From Aestuariibius violaceus (GTDB lineage: Bacteria > Pseudomonadota > Alphaproteobacteria > Rhodobacterales > Rhodobacteraceae), in the NCBI RefSeq assembly GCF_040779325.2, contig NZ_JBFONT020000001.1:1302001-1366000 (forward strand): 64,000 nucleotides of DNA. Direction: 5' to 3'. Shown here piece after piece: positions 50,878 through 59,394 of this stretch. The position numbers were made by a program, and so were the translations under genes. Position 1 is the stretch's first letter; the number at the start of each line of letters is the position of its first letter. The notes below the pieces were generated by a model, which saw only the letters and a list, made by a program, of their open reading frames with translations, searched no databases and had not been told where the DNA came from.

Positions 50878-51621
50878 TCAGGCGCGGGCGTCGTCCATGA
50901 TCCGGCGCATCTCCTTGATGGCGGGATCGAGCCCGCGGAAGATCGCCTCGCCGATCAGAAAGTGCCCGATATTCAGCTCCCGCACCTGCGGCAGGGCGGC
51001 GACCGGGGCCACCGTGTCGTAGGTCAGACCGTGGCCCGCATGGACCTCCAGCCCCAGATCATCGGCAAAAGCGGCCATCTCGGTCAGCTTGCCAAGCTCC
51101 TGATCTCGCTCGGAAAAACGCTCTTCCGCATGAGCGTCGCAATAGGCGCCGGTATGCAGCTCGATCACCTCAGCCCCGATCCGGTGGGCGGCCTCGATTT
51201 GGCGCTTGTCGGCGGCGATGAAGATCGACACCCGGCAGCCCGCATCGCGCAGGGGGGCGATGAAATGGGCCAGCCGGTTCTCGTCCTTGGCGACTTCCAG
51301 CCCGCCTTCGGTCGTCCGCTCCTCACGCCGCTCGGGCACGAGGCACACCGCATGGGGGACATGGCGCAGGGCAATCGCCTGCATCTCGTCCGTCGCCGCC
51401 ATCTCGAAGTTCAAGGGTGTCGAGAGCGTCTCCATCAAGGCCTCGATATCGGTGTCGGAGATATGCCGCCGGTCCTCCCGCAGATGGGCGGTGATCCCGT
51501 CCGCCCCGGCCTCTTCCGCCAGCTTGGCGGCGCGCACCGGGTCGGGCACCGCCCCGCCGCGGGCATTCCGGACGGTGGCGACATGGTCGATATTGACGCC
51601 GAGGCGAAGATGATCGGGCAT
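50878..51621 (-). CDS. pdxJ: Pyridoxine 5'-phosphate synthase
   Basis: A 247-residue TIM-barrel enzyme that joins aminoacetone phosphate and deoxyxylulose phosphate to make pyridoxine phosphate. Motifs include LGVNIDHVATVRNARG, GADGITAHLREDRRHI, FEMAATDEM and HAGHGLTYD. The ATG at 51621 is preferred because GAGAGG lies nine bases before it; an ATG nine bases earlier lacks such spacing. It is the next gene after DUF2062 in the usual Rhodobacterales order. Confidence 0.96.
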   Translation of the reverse strand: MPDHLRLGVNIDHVATVRNARGGAVPDPVRAAKLAEEAGADGITAHLREDRRHISDTDIEALMETLSTPLNFEMAATDEMQAIALRHVPHAVCLVPERREERTTEGGLEVAKDENRLAHFIAPLRDAGCRVSIFIAADKRQIEAAHRIGAEVIELHTGAYCDAHAEERFSERDQELGKLTEMAAFADDLGLEVHAGHGLTYDTVAPVAALPQVRELNIGHFLIGEAIFRGLDPAIKEMRRIMDDARA

Positions 51622-51727
51622 GGTGGGCATCCTCTCTGTCCGGGCTCTGTTTCCGGGTCGAGCTTTGCCGGGCCGCGGCGGCCGGGGCAATCCCCTGATC
51701 GCGCAAGACCCCGGGGCTGTCAGAGGG

Positions 51728-52384
51728 TCAGTTGGTTTGCGATCCGGCCTTCATCCCCGGCATCGCCGCCTTCTTCAGCGCGTCGAGCTTGGCGCGCAGC
51801 CGCTGGCGGCGGCGGTTCTGATGCGCCCGGATCACCGGCAGGGACAGGTAATAGATGACCGTCGCGGTGACGATCCCCGGAAGGATCCCGCCGACCAGAT
51901 ACGGCACGAAGACCTCGTCATTGAAGCGTGCCAGGCGTGCCCATTCCATCGTGTCGGCGGTGAAAATCGCCAGGAAATTGTCCCACAGGTCGGCGCCCGC
52001 ATCGGCGAATTTGCGCATCAGCGACACGCTCACCTCGGGGTCCGGGCGCGTCCCCAGCAGGAAATGACCGGTATTCAAAGAGATGACGCCGATCGGCACA
52101 TAGGTCAGCGGGTTGCCGAAGAACGTCGCGAGCAGAGCGGCCAGAATATTGCCGCGCATCACCTTGGCGATGATCGCGGCCACGATGAAATGCAGGCCGT
52201 AGAACGGCGTAAAGGTGACAAACACCCCCGCCCAGATGCCGCGGCTGATCTTCTCGGGCGTGTCGGGCAGGCGGCGCAGGCGCAGCTTGATGTATTCGAA
52301 CGCCCGTGCCCAGCCGCCGCGCGGCCAAAGCGCCTCGGCCACGATCTGCACGACACCTCGCCTGTCCCGGCGTTTGAAGACCAA
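51728..52384 (-). CDS. DUF2062 family membrane protein
   Basis: A 218-residue protein with the DUF2062 domain: P-rich cytoplasmic start (RRLPDTPEKISRGIWAGVFV), helices with FTPFYGLHFIVAAIIAKVM and NPLTYVPIGVISLNTG, and a third helix near LVGGILPGIVTATVIYYL. Function unknown; some relatives are linked to lipid or glycan metabolism. The start is a TTG at 52384 preceded by GAGAGGAAC. It lies between rsh and pdxJ, as in many Rhodobacterales. Confidence 0.88.
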   Translation of the reverse strand: MVFKRRDRRGVVQIVAEALWPRGGWARAFEYIKLRLRRLPDTPEKISRGIWAGVFVTFTPFYGLHFIVAAIIAKVMRGNILAALLATFFGNPLTYVPIGVISLNTGHFLLGTRPDPEVSVSLMRKFADAGADLWDNFLAIFTADTMEWARLARFNDEVFVPYLVGGILPGIVTATVIYYLSLPVIRAHQNRRRQRLRAKLDALKKAAMPGMKAGSQTN

Positions 52385-52461
52385 CTGCCCGTTCCTCTCT
52401 CTGCGGCGCCCCTACGCCGCATGTAACCACTTAGTGCCCCGGTGCCTACGGGGCCAGAATG

Positions 52462-54654
52462 TCAATTCTGCGTCGCGAGCTCGGTTTCCTTGCGGCGCGT
52501 GCCGGTCTCGGGATGCGTCTGCACCGCCTCGGCCGGGCTGACCCGCGTCGGGTCGCGCAGGCGGGCGATGGCGGCCACGTCGCTATCGGCCTCGAGCGCG
52601 GTCATCACCGTGTGCAGATGCGCCGCGTCGCGCAGGTCCACATCAATGGTGATCCGGTAATAATCCGGCTTGCGATCCAGAAATTTGAGGTCGGAGATAT
52701 TCGCCGATTGCTCGGCGATCAATGTGCAAATACGTCCCAGAACGCCTGTCGCGTTGGAGATGGTGAGGTCCAGTGTCACCGTATTGACCGCCGGGTGCTT
52801 GCCCTCGTGCCACTGCAGGTCGACCCAGCGATCGGCCTGTTCCTCGTACTGGGCGAGCGCCTCGCAATCGATGGCATGAACGACGACGCCCTGACCGCGG
52901 AAGGTGATGCCCACGATCCGCTCGCCCGGCACCGGCTGGCAGCAGGCGGCGCGACCAAAGCTCTGATCGGCGATCAGGCCAACGACGGCCCGGGTCCCGT
53001 CGATCTCGTCGCCCTCGTGTTCGGCAAGCTCGGGATAGATCGCCGCCACGACCTCCCGCGCGGTAATCTCGGCCGAACCGAGGCGGGCCAGCATCTCGGG
53101 CATCGAGGGCAGGCCCAGCGTCTTCGCCGCCGTCCTGAGCGCCTTGTCGGTGGCGCGCTTGCCCACATGTTCGAACGCCACGCGGGCGAGCTCGCGGCCC
53201 AGCCGGACGAACCGCTCGCGGTCCTCCTCGCGCAGGGCCTTGCGGATCGCCGACTTGGCGCGGCCCGTCACCGCGATATCGATCCAGCTGACCTGCGGGC
53301 GCTGGCCTTCCGCCGTGATGATCTCCACCGACTGCCCGTTCTTCAGCCGGGTCCAGAGCGGCACGCGGATACTGTCCACCTTGGCGCCGACGCAGGCATG
53401 GCCGATCCGCGTGTGGATCGCATAGGCAAAGTCGATCGGGGTGGCGCCCCGGGGCAGCTTGATCACATCGCCCTTCGGCGTGAAGCAGAAGACCTGGTCC
53501 TGATACATCTCGAGCTTCACCGCCTCGAGGAATTCGTCATGGTCGCCTTCCGCATCCAGCCGTTCGGTCAGGGCCGAGATCCACTTCTGCGGATCGACGG
53601 CAAAGGGGTTCTCCACCCGTTCCCCGTCGCGATAGGACCAGTGCGCGGCAACCCCGCTTTCGGCGACCTCGTTCATCTGGCGGGTGCGGATCTGCACCTC
53701 CACCCGCTTGCCGTCGCGCCCCGAGACCGTCGTGTGGATCGAGCGATAGCCGTTCGACTTGGGCTGGCTGATATAATCCTTGAACCGCCCCGGCACCGCG
53801 CGCCAGCGCTGGTGGATCGCGCCGAGAACACGGTAACAATCCGCCTCTTGCCGGCAGATGATGCGAAAGCCGTAGATGTCGGACAGGCGCGAGAATGACT
53901 GTTCCTTCTCCTGCATCTTGCGCCAGATCGAATAGGGCTTCTTCGCGCGGCCATAGACCTCGGCCTCGATCCCCTCGGCGGCAAGCAGCACGCGGATATC
54001 CATCGTGATCTTGGTGATCACGTCGCCGCTTTCCTTCTGCAGCGTGATGAAGCGGCGGATGATCGACGACCGGCCTTCCGGGTTCAGCACGCGGAACGCC
54101 AGATCCTCCAGCTCCTCCCGCATCCACTGCATCCCCATCCGGCCGGCGAGCGGCGCATAGATCTCCATCGTCTCGCGGGCTTTCTGGGCCTGTTTCTCCG
54201 GCTTCATTGCCTTGATGGTGCGCATGTTGTGCAGCCGGTCCGCCAGCTTGACCAGCGTGACCCGCAGATCCTTCGACGTCGCCATGAAGAGCTTGCGGAA
54301 GTTTTCGGCCTGCTTGCTTTCCGACGACGACAGCTGAAGGTTGGTCAGCTTGGTGACGCCATCGACCAGCTCGGCAATCTCGGTGCCGAAGCGCGTCTCG
54401 ATATCGCGGTAAGAGGCGCGGGTATCCTCGATCGTGTCATGGAGAAGCGCGGTGACGATCGAGGCATCGTCCATCTGCTGTTCTGTCAGGATCGCGGCAA
54501 CCGCAACCGGATGGGTAAAGTAGGGCTCGCCGGATCGGCGGAACTGGCCCTCATGCGCCGCCTCGCCATAGGCGAATGCGTCGCGGATCAGCGCCTCGTT
54601 CGTGTGCGGGTTATAATTGCGGACAAGGGTGACGAGATCGTCAGCGTCGATCAT
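52462..54654 (-). CDS. Bifunctional (p)ppGpp synthetase/hydrolase (RelA/SpoT homologue)
   Basis: A 730-residue long RSH enzyme. The hydrolase domain has HPVAVAAIL and LLHDTIEDT (HD residues intact). The synthetase domain has the bifunctional-type RFKD motif in GRFKDYISQPKSNGYRSIH, where RelA-type enzymes have ExDD. TGS and C-terminal ACT domains follow (DLKFLDRKPDYYRI). It sets (p)ppGpp in the stringent response. It lies between rpoZ and DUF2062 on one strand. Confidence 0.95.
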   Translation of the reverse strand: MIDADDLVTLVRNYNPHTNEALIRDAFAYGEAAHEGQFRRSGEPYFTHPVAVAAILTEQQMDDASIVTALLHDTIEDTRASYRDIETRFGTEIAELVDGVTKLTNLQLSSSESKQAENFRKLFMATSKDLRVTLVKLADRLHNMRTIKAMKPEKQAQKARETMEIYAPLAGRMGMQWMREELEDLAFRVLNPEGRSSIIRRFITLQKESGDVITKITMDIRVLLAAEGIEAEVYGRAKKPYSIWRKMQEKEQSFSRLSDIYGFRIICRQEADCYRVLGAIHQRWRAVPGRFKDYISQPKSNGYRSIHTTVSGRDGKRVEVQIRTRQMNEVAESGVAAHWSYRDGERVENPFAVDPQKWISALTERLDAEGDHDEFLEAVKLEMYQDQVFCFTPKGDVIKLPRGATPIDFAYAIHTRIGHACVGAKVDSIRVPLWTRLKNGQSVEIITAEGQRPQVSWIDIAVTGRAKSAIRKALREEDRERFVRLGRELARVAFEHVGKRATDKALRTAAKTLGLPSMPEMLARLGSAEITAREVVAAIYPELAEHEGDEIDGTRAVVGLIADQSFGRAACCQPVPGERIVGITFRGQGVVVHAIDCEALAQYEEQADRWVDLQWHEGKHPAVNTVTLDLTISNATGVLGRICTLIAEQSANISDLKFLDRKPDYYRITIDVDLRDAAHLHTVMTALEADSDVAAIARLRDPTRVSPAEAVQTHPETGTRRKETELATQN

Positions 54655-54672
54655 GCCACCCCCATATCCGGG

Positions 54673-55026
54673 TCAGCTCTGGCCTTGCGCTTCCATCAGC
54701 GCGCGCAAGAGCTTTTCCTCGTCCATGTCGTCCTGCTGGGGCCTGTCGGTCTCCTGTCCCATCAGCAGCGCCATGGCGTCTTCTTCCGGCTCGTCGACCT
54801 CGATCTGGGTCTGATGGGCCTCGATCATCCGCTCGCGCAGATCGTCGGCCTGCTGCGTCTCCTCGGCGATCTCGCGCAGGGCGACGACCGGGTTCTTGTC
54901 GTTGTCGCGGTCGACCGTCAGCGGAGAGCCGGTGGCGAGCTCCCGCGCCCGGTGCGAGGCGAGCATCACAAGCTCGAACCGGTTCGGAACTTTATCGACG
55001 CAGTCTTCGACGGTGACGCGGGCCAT
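54673..55026 (-). CDS. rpoZ: RNA polymerase omega subunit
   Basis: A 117-residue protein with the omega fold at residues about 1-60 (MARVTVEDCVDKVPNRFELVMLASHRARELATG read with breaks) and a longer acidic tail than the E. coli protein, as usual in Rhodobacterales. It aids RNA polymerase assembly and is one site for (p)ppGpp binding in other bacteria. The gene lies 18 bp before the (p)ppGpp synthetase gene. Confidence 0.95.
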   Translation of the reverse strand: MARVTVEDCVDKVPNRFELVMLASHRARELATGSPLTVDRDNDKNPVVALREIAEETQQADDLRERMIEAHQTQIEVDEPEEDAMALLMGQETDRPQQDDMDEEKLLRALMEAQGQS

Positions 55027-55106
55027 AGGGTACTCCGGCTGGTTTGCGTAAGGCGGAAATCAGCGACATAAGGCGTTGAAAGGGGATTGACAAGGCCTGT
55101 TTCGCC

Positions 55107-55712
55107 TTATGCGGGCGGGAAAACAGCGTCGAGCGTGGCGTCAATCACCGCCTGAAGCGCGCCCCGATCCGCCCCCGCTTCCGCCAGCACCACCATGCCG
55201 TTTACCGCCGCCGTCAAGGCCAGTGCCCTTTGCCGGTCCCGGGGCGTCGGATTGCCATCACCGGTCAGCAGCCGTTCCATCTGCATGACGAAGCCCCCAT
55301 TCGCCCGATCAAGCGCCGCGGCCACGTCTGCGCGCGGCTCCGGTTGTTCAAGGGTCGTCCGGCAGCGCAGGCAGCCATTCGGTGCGTCGGGATCGGCCAG
55401 CCGGTCGGCACTGGCCGTCAGCGTCTCCGCAACCGCCTCGCGGGGGGAAAGGCCCTTGGCCAGTGTTGCGTCCACACGGGCGTGGAAGCGATCCGCATAA
55501 GTGCCCAGCGCCCGGGCCAGCAACGCCTCCTTATCCCCATAGAGCTTGTAGAACGACGCGCGCGCCGCTCCCGTTGCATCCGTCAGGTCGCTTAAAGACG
55601 TACCGGCGAACCCCTTCCGCCAGAACAGATCCGTCACCGTGTCGATCAACGCGGCCTCGTCAAAGCTCCGGGGGCGACCCCGCGGACGCTCTTCGCGGAA
55701 TTGTGAACTCAT
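55107..55712 (-). CDS. TetR family regulator divergent from a cupin gene
   Basis: A 201-residue repressor. The helix-turn-helix (ALIDTVTDLFWRKGFAGTS, TGAARASFYKLYGDKEALL) is at residues about 20-65, and the ligand domain contains NGCLRCRTTLEQP. The start ATG (55712) lies only 2 bp from a palindromic site, so the operator probably covers its own ribosome site. Its obvious target is the divergent secreted cupin gene. Ligand unknown. Confidence 0.88.
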   Translation of the reverse strand: MSSQFREERPRGRPRSFDEAALIDTVTDLFWRKGFAGTSLSDLTDATGAARASFYKLYGDKEALLARALGTYADRFHARVDATLAKGLSPREAVAETLTASADRLADPDAPNGCLRCRTTLEQPEPRADVAAALDRANGGFVMQMERLLTGDGNPTPRDRQRALALTAAVNGMVVLAEAGADRGALQAVIDATLDAVFPPA

Positions 55713-55714
55713 CG

Positions 55715-55741
55715 GTCTATTATTTCCGTCCGATTATAGAC
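55715..55741. promoter_or_regulatory. Operator between the TetR and cupin genes
   Basis: GTCTATTATT on the left and GATTATAGAC on the right form a 10-bp inverted repeat with 8 matches around centre 55728, in the short gap between the divergent genes. It overlaps the region just before the TetR start codon. Binding is inferred from form and position. Confidence 0.65.
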
Positions 55742-55783
55742 TAGCCAGTTCATATACGACCCGTGATGAAGAAGGAGCAACTC

Positions 55784-56209
55784 ATGATCGTGTTACGCGC
55801 TGCAATTCTGGCCGGTCTTCTGGCAGGGGGCGCCATGGCCCAGGGGGTGGAAACCCGAACCCTCGACGCGATGGCGCTGAACGCCCACCCGTCCTTCGAC
55901 GGCGTCTCGGCCGCGTTCGTCACCGGCGCTTTCGACGCCGATGGCCTCTATGCCGCCAATTCGGTGATGCAAGAGGGCGCCGTCTTCCCGCCCCACAGCC
56001 ACCCCGATGAGCGCCTTTCGCTCGTGGTCGACGGCGTGATGTTCCTCGGCACGGGCGAGACGATCGATCCCGCAACCGAAATCCGGATCGAGGCCGGAAG
56101 CCTCGTTCTGACCCCGGCAGGCACCGTCCATTACATGATCGCCCGCGAAGGCGATGTGCGCATCCTCGAAATCGGCTCAGGCCCGTCCGGCACCGCCTTC
56201 CCGGGCTAA
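55784..56209 (+). CDS. Secreted cupin-domain protein
   Basis: A 141-residue exported protein. A signal peptide (IVLRAAILAGLLAGGAMAQG) is followed by one cupin barrel with metal-type motif HSHPDERLSLVVDGVMF (first) and GTVHYMI (second). Cupins of this kind are small-molecule binding or enzymatic proteins; the substrate is unknown. GGAG lies six bases before the ATG at 55784. It is divergent from the TetR gene and probably under its control. Confidence 0.88.
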   Translation: MIVLRAAILAGLLAGGAMAQGVETRTLDAMALNAHPSFDGVSAAFVTGAFDADGLYAANSVMQEGAVFPPHSHPDERLSLVVDGVMFLGTGETIDPATEIRIEAGSLVLTPAGTVHYMIAREGDVRILEIGSGPSGTAFPG

Positions 56210-56293
56210 TCGGCGGGTCCCCTCGCAGGGGCCGTTCAGGAGTGGATTCTTCCCCCCGTCCACCCTAGCTCTGGTGGAAAGGAGATCCGCGCC

Positions 56294-58303
56294 ATGACCA
56301 ACCCCCTGCTCGACACCTGGGATACGCCGTTCGGCCTGCCGCCCTTCGACCGCATCACCGATGACGCCTTCGCGCCCGCCATGGACAAGGCGCTCGAGCA
56401 GGGCAGGGCCGAGATCGCGCGGATCGCCGAAAACGACGAGGCGCCGACCTTCGCGAACACGATTGAAGCAATGGAAGTCGCGGGCGATGCGCTCAGCAAG
56501 ACGGCCTCCACCTTCTACGGCATCGCTTCCGCCGACAGCACCGATACCCGCGAGGCGCTGCAGCGGGACTTTTCCCCGAAGCTTTCCGCCTATTCCTCCG
56601 ATATCACCGCCAACCGCCCGCTCTTCGACCGGATCGAGGCGGTCTGGCAGGCGCGCGACACCCTCGACCTCACCGAAGAACAGCACCGCCTTCTCTACCT
56701 CACCCGCCGCAACTTCGTCCGCTCGGGCGCCAAGCTGGAAGGCGCCGAGGCCGACCGCCTGAAAGAGATCAAGAGCCGGTTGGCCACCCTCGGCACCCAG
56801 TTCACCCAGAACCTCCTCGCCGACGAACGCAGCTGGACCCTGCCGCTCAAAGAGGACCAGATGCAGGGCCTCCCCGACTTCGTCCGCGACGCGGCCCGCG
56901 CCGCAGGCGGGGAGGACGGCCCCGTCATCACCCTCTCCCGGTCGCTCATCGTGCCCTTCCTGCAATTCTCCGATCGTCGTGACCTGCGCGAAACCGCCTG
57001 GCGCGCCTGGACATCCCGCGGCGCCAATGGCGGCGACACCGATAACCGCGCCATCGCCGCCGAAATCCTGCAGCTTCGCCACGAACGCGCGCAGCTTCTG
57101 GGCTACGACACCTTCGCCGATTACAAGCTGGAGACCGAGATGGCCGGCACCCCCGCCGCCGTCCGCGACCTGTTGATGCAGGTCTGGGAACCGGCCAAGG
57201 CCCAGGCCCTCGCCGATCAGGAGCATCTGACACTCCTCCTCCATTCCGACGGGTTCGACGGCCCGCTCGAACCCTGGGACTGGCGCTACTACACCGAGAA
57301 GCGCCGCGCGAAGGAACACGACCTCGATGAGGCTGCGCTCAAGCCCTATCTCAAGCTCGACAACATGATCGACGCGGCGTTCGACACCGCCAACCGCCTC
57401 TTCGGGCTCGAGTTCAAACCCGTCGACCTGCCCCTCTACCATGAGGATTGCCGCGCCTGGGACATCACCCGCGACGGCCGCCATATGGCGCTTTTCATCG
57501 GGGACTACTTCGCCCGGCCCTCCAAGCGCTCCGGCGCCTGGTGCACCACCTTCCGCGACCAGCAGAGCTTTGAGGGGGAGATCCGCCCGATCGTCCTCAA
57601 CGTCTGCAATTTCGCGAAATCCGACCCCGCGCTTCTGTCCTTCGACGATGCACGCACGCTGTTCCACGAATTCGGCCACGCCCTGCACCACATCCTGTCC
57701 GACGTGACCTATGAAAGCCTCTCGGGCACTTCCGTCGCCCGCGACTTCGTCGAGCTTCCCTCCCAGCTCTACGAACACTGGCTCGAAGTGCCCGAGGTCC
57801 TGCAAAAGCACGCCCGCCACGCGACGACGGACGAGCCGATGCCCGAGGACCTCCTCCAGCGGCTGCTCAACGCCGCGACCTTCGACATGGGCTTCCAGAC
57901 CGTCGAATACCTCGCCTCGGCCCTCGTCGACTTGGGCTTCCACGACCGGGAGCCGCCCGCTGACCCGATGCAGCGCCAGGCCGAGATCCTCGAGGAAATC
58001 GGCCTGCCCCACGCCATCCCCATGCGCCACGCCACGCCCCACTTCGCCCATGTCTTCGCGGGCGACGGCTATTCCTCGGGCTACTACAGCTACATGTGGT
58101 CCGAGGTGATGGATGCCGACGCCTTCGCCGCCTTCGAGGAAACCGGCGACCCGTTCGACGACGGGATGGCCAAGGCGCTGGAGGACAACATCCTCTCCAA
58201 AGGCGGTACCGAAGAGGCCGAAGACCTCTACACCGACTTTCGTGGCCGCCTGCCGGGGGTCGACGCGCTCCTGAAGGGCAGGGGCCTCGACAAGGCAGCA
58301 TGA
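56294..58303 (+). CDS. dcp: M3 family metallopeptidase (peptidyl-dipeptidase Dcp / oligopeptidase A type)
   Basis: A 669-residue cytoplasmic zinc peptidase. The active site is HEFGHALH with His458, Glu459 and His462, followed by the third ligand region (SVARDFVELPSQLYEHW). The N-terminal helical part (TFANTIEAMEVAGDAL) is typical of Dcp/OpdA. It trims short peptides to dipeptides. AAGGAG precedes the ATG. The stop overlaps the start of a GNAT gene by 4 bp. Dcp and oligopeptidase A cannot be told apart firmly here. Confidence 0.92.
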   Translation: MTNPLLDTWDTPFGLPPFDRITDDAFAPAMDKALEQGRAEIARIAENDEAPTFANTIEAMEVAGDALSKTASTFYGIASADSTDTREALQRDFSPKLSAYSSDITANRPLFDRIEAVWQARDTLDLTEEQHRLLYLTRRNFVRSGAKLEGAEADRLKEIKSRLATLGTQFTQNLLADERSWTLPLKEDQMQGLPDFVRDAARAAGGEDGPVITLSRSLIVPFLQFSDRRDLRETAWRAWTSRGANGGDTDNRAIAAEILQLRHERAQLLGYDTFADYKLETEMAGTPAAVRDLLMQVWEPAKAQALADQEHLTLLLHSDGFDGPLEPWDWRYYTEKRRAKEHDLDEAALKPYLKLDNMIDAAFDTANRLFGLEFKPVDLPLYHEDCRAWDITRDGRHMALFIGDYFARPSKRSGAWCTTFRDQQSFEGEIRPIVLNVCNFAKSDPALLSFDDARTLFHEFGHALHHILSDVTYESLSGTSVARDFVELPSQLYEHWLEVPEVLQKHARHATTDEPMPEDLLQRLLNAATFDMGFQTVEYLASALVDLGFHDREPPADPMQRQAEILEEIGLPHAIPMRHATPHFAHVFAGDGYSSGYYSYMWSEVMDADAFAAFEETGDPFDDGMAKALEDNILSKGGTEEAEDLYTDFRGRLPGVDALLKGRGLDKAA

Positions 58304-59319
58304 CGGGGGCGCATCCTGTGCCGCTCACCATCCGTGATCTCGAACCGGCCGACCTTGATGTCGCCGCCGGGCTGCTTCTCGAAGACGCCCGGCAAAGGCA
58401 AGCGGCGAACCCGACCCTGTGGACACTCGCCGCCAAAGCCCGTGACAAGATCACAGCCACGATCAGCGCCGCGCTGGGGCAGGACAATCCGCCGTTCCGC
58501 CAGAAGTGGCTCCTGGCCGAGGCCGACGGTGAGGCCATCGGCATCACACACACGATCCTGCTGCCGGTTCCCCCCATCTATGCCGGCGCGTTCGGGCGCC
58601 CCGGCCTCATCATGGAGGATTGCTTCCTCCGCGACGATGCGCCCGACGGGACGCTGCAAACGCTCTTCGAGGCCGCCGAGGCAGATCTGATCGAGGCTGG
58701 TGCAAGGATCCTCCTTGGCTCCTCCGTGCCGGGCGGCGTCTGGGAGCAGGCCTACGCGGCGCCGGATTACGACCCGCTGACCCTGTACTTCGCGAAGACA
58801 GGGCTCCGCTCCCCGCAAGAGCTCCAGGACGTCCGCCCCGCCAATGCCGCCGACGTCCCGGCCATCGTGGCGTCCAGCGCGGAGAACCGGCAGATCCTCT
58901 TCGACCTCAACGCATTCTGGAAACCGCATCCCGACGCAGATGCGCGGTTCGGTGCGTGGATGGAGAAAAGCCTGACCCTCCCCGATCGCGACATGTTCGT
59001 CTCAGAGGTAGGCGATACCGTCACCGGCTACGCCATCTCACAACCGGCCACGCCGCTGCACTTCCCGCCGCCGCACGACATCAGCGCCATCGGCGTGATC
59101 GACGACTACTACCACAGTGACCTGGCAGACCCCGAAAGGCTCCAGAACGACGGCGGTGCAGCGGCCTCGCTCTTACAACCGGCCGAAGCCGCGCTTCAGG
59201 CGCGGGGAAACACCGCCGCGCTGGTCGTTTGCCCCGCCGCCTGGCTCTCAAAGATCGCAATCCTCAAGGACGCTGGCTACGAAAACGCCATCACCTGGTT
59301 CAAGAAACGGCAGGTTTGA
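58300..59319 (+). CDS. GNAT-like acetyltransferase, two-domain
   Basis: A 339-residue protein with two GNAT-like halves: residues about 1-165 (TIRDLEPADLDVAAGLLLED) and about 170-339 (VRPANAADVPAIVA, NTAALVVCPAAWLSKIAILKDAGYENA). The classic RxxGxG loop is not clear in either half, so one or both may be degenerate. It is translated with the M3 peptidase gene. Substrate unknown. Confidence 0.75.
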   Translation: MTGAHPVPLTIRDLEPADLDVAAGLLLEDARQRQAANPTLWTLAAKARDKITATISAALGQDNPPFRQKWLLAEADGEAIGITHTILLPVPPIYAGAFGRPGLIMEDCFLRDDAPDGTLQTLFEAAEADLIEAGARILLGSSVPGGVWEQAYAAPDYDPLTLYFAKTGLRSPQELQDVRPANAADVPAIVASSAENRQILFDLNAFWKPHPDADARFGAWMEKSLTLPDRDMFVSEVGDTVTGYAISQPATPLHFPPPHDISAIGVIDDYYHSDLADPERLQNDGGAAASLLQPAEAALQARGNTAALVVCPAAWLSKIAILKDAGYENAITWFKKRQV

Positions 59320-59394
59320 AGGGGATCCGGAAGCCCGCAGAACCTCTGGCGCAGATCGTCAAACCGACGGCCGGCGGCCACAGATCGCGCCATT

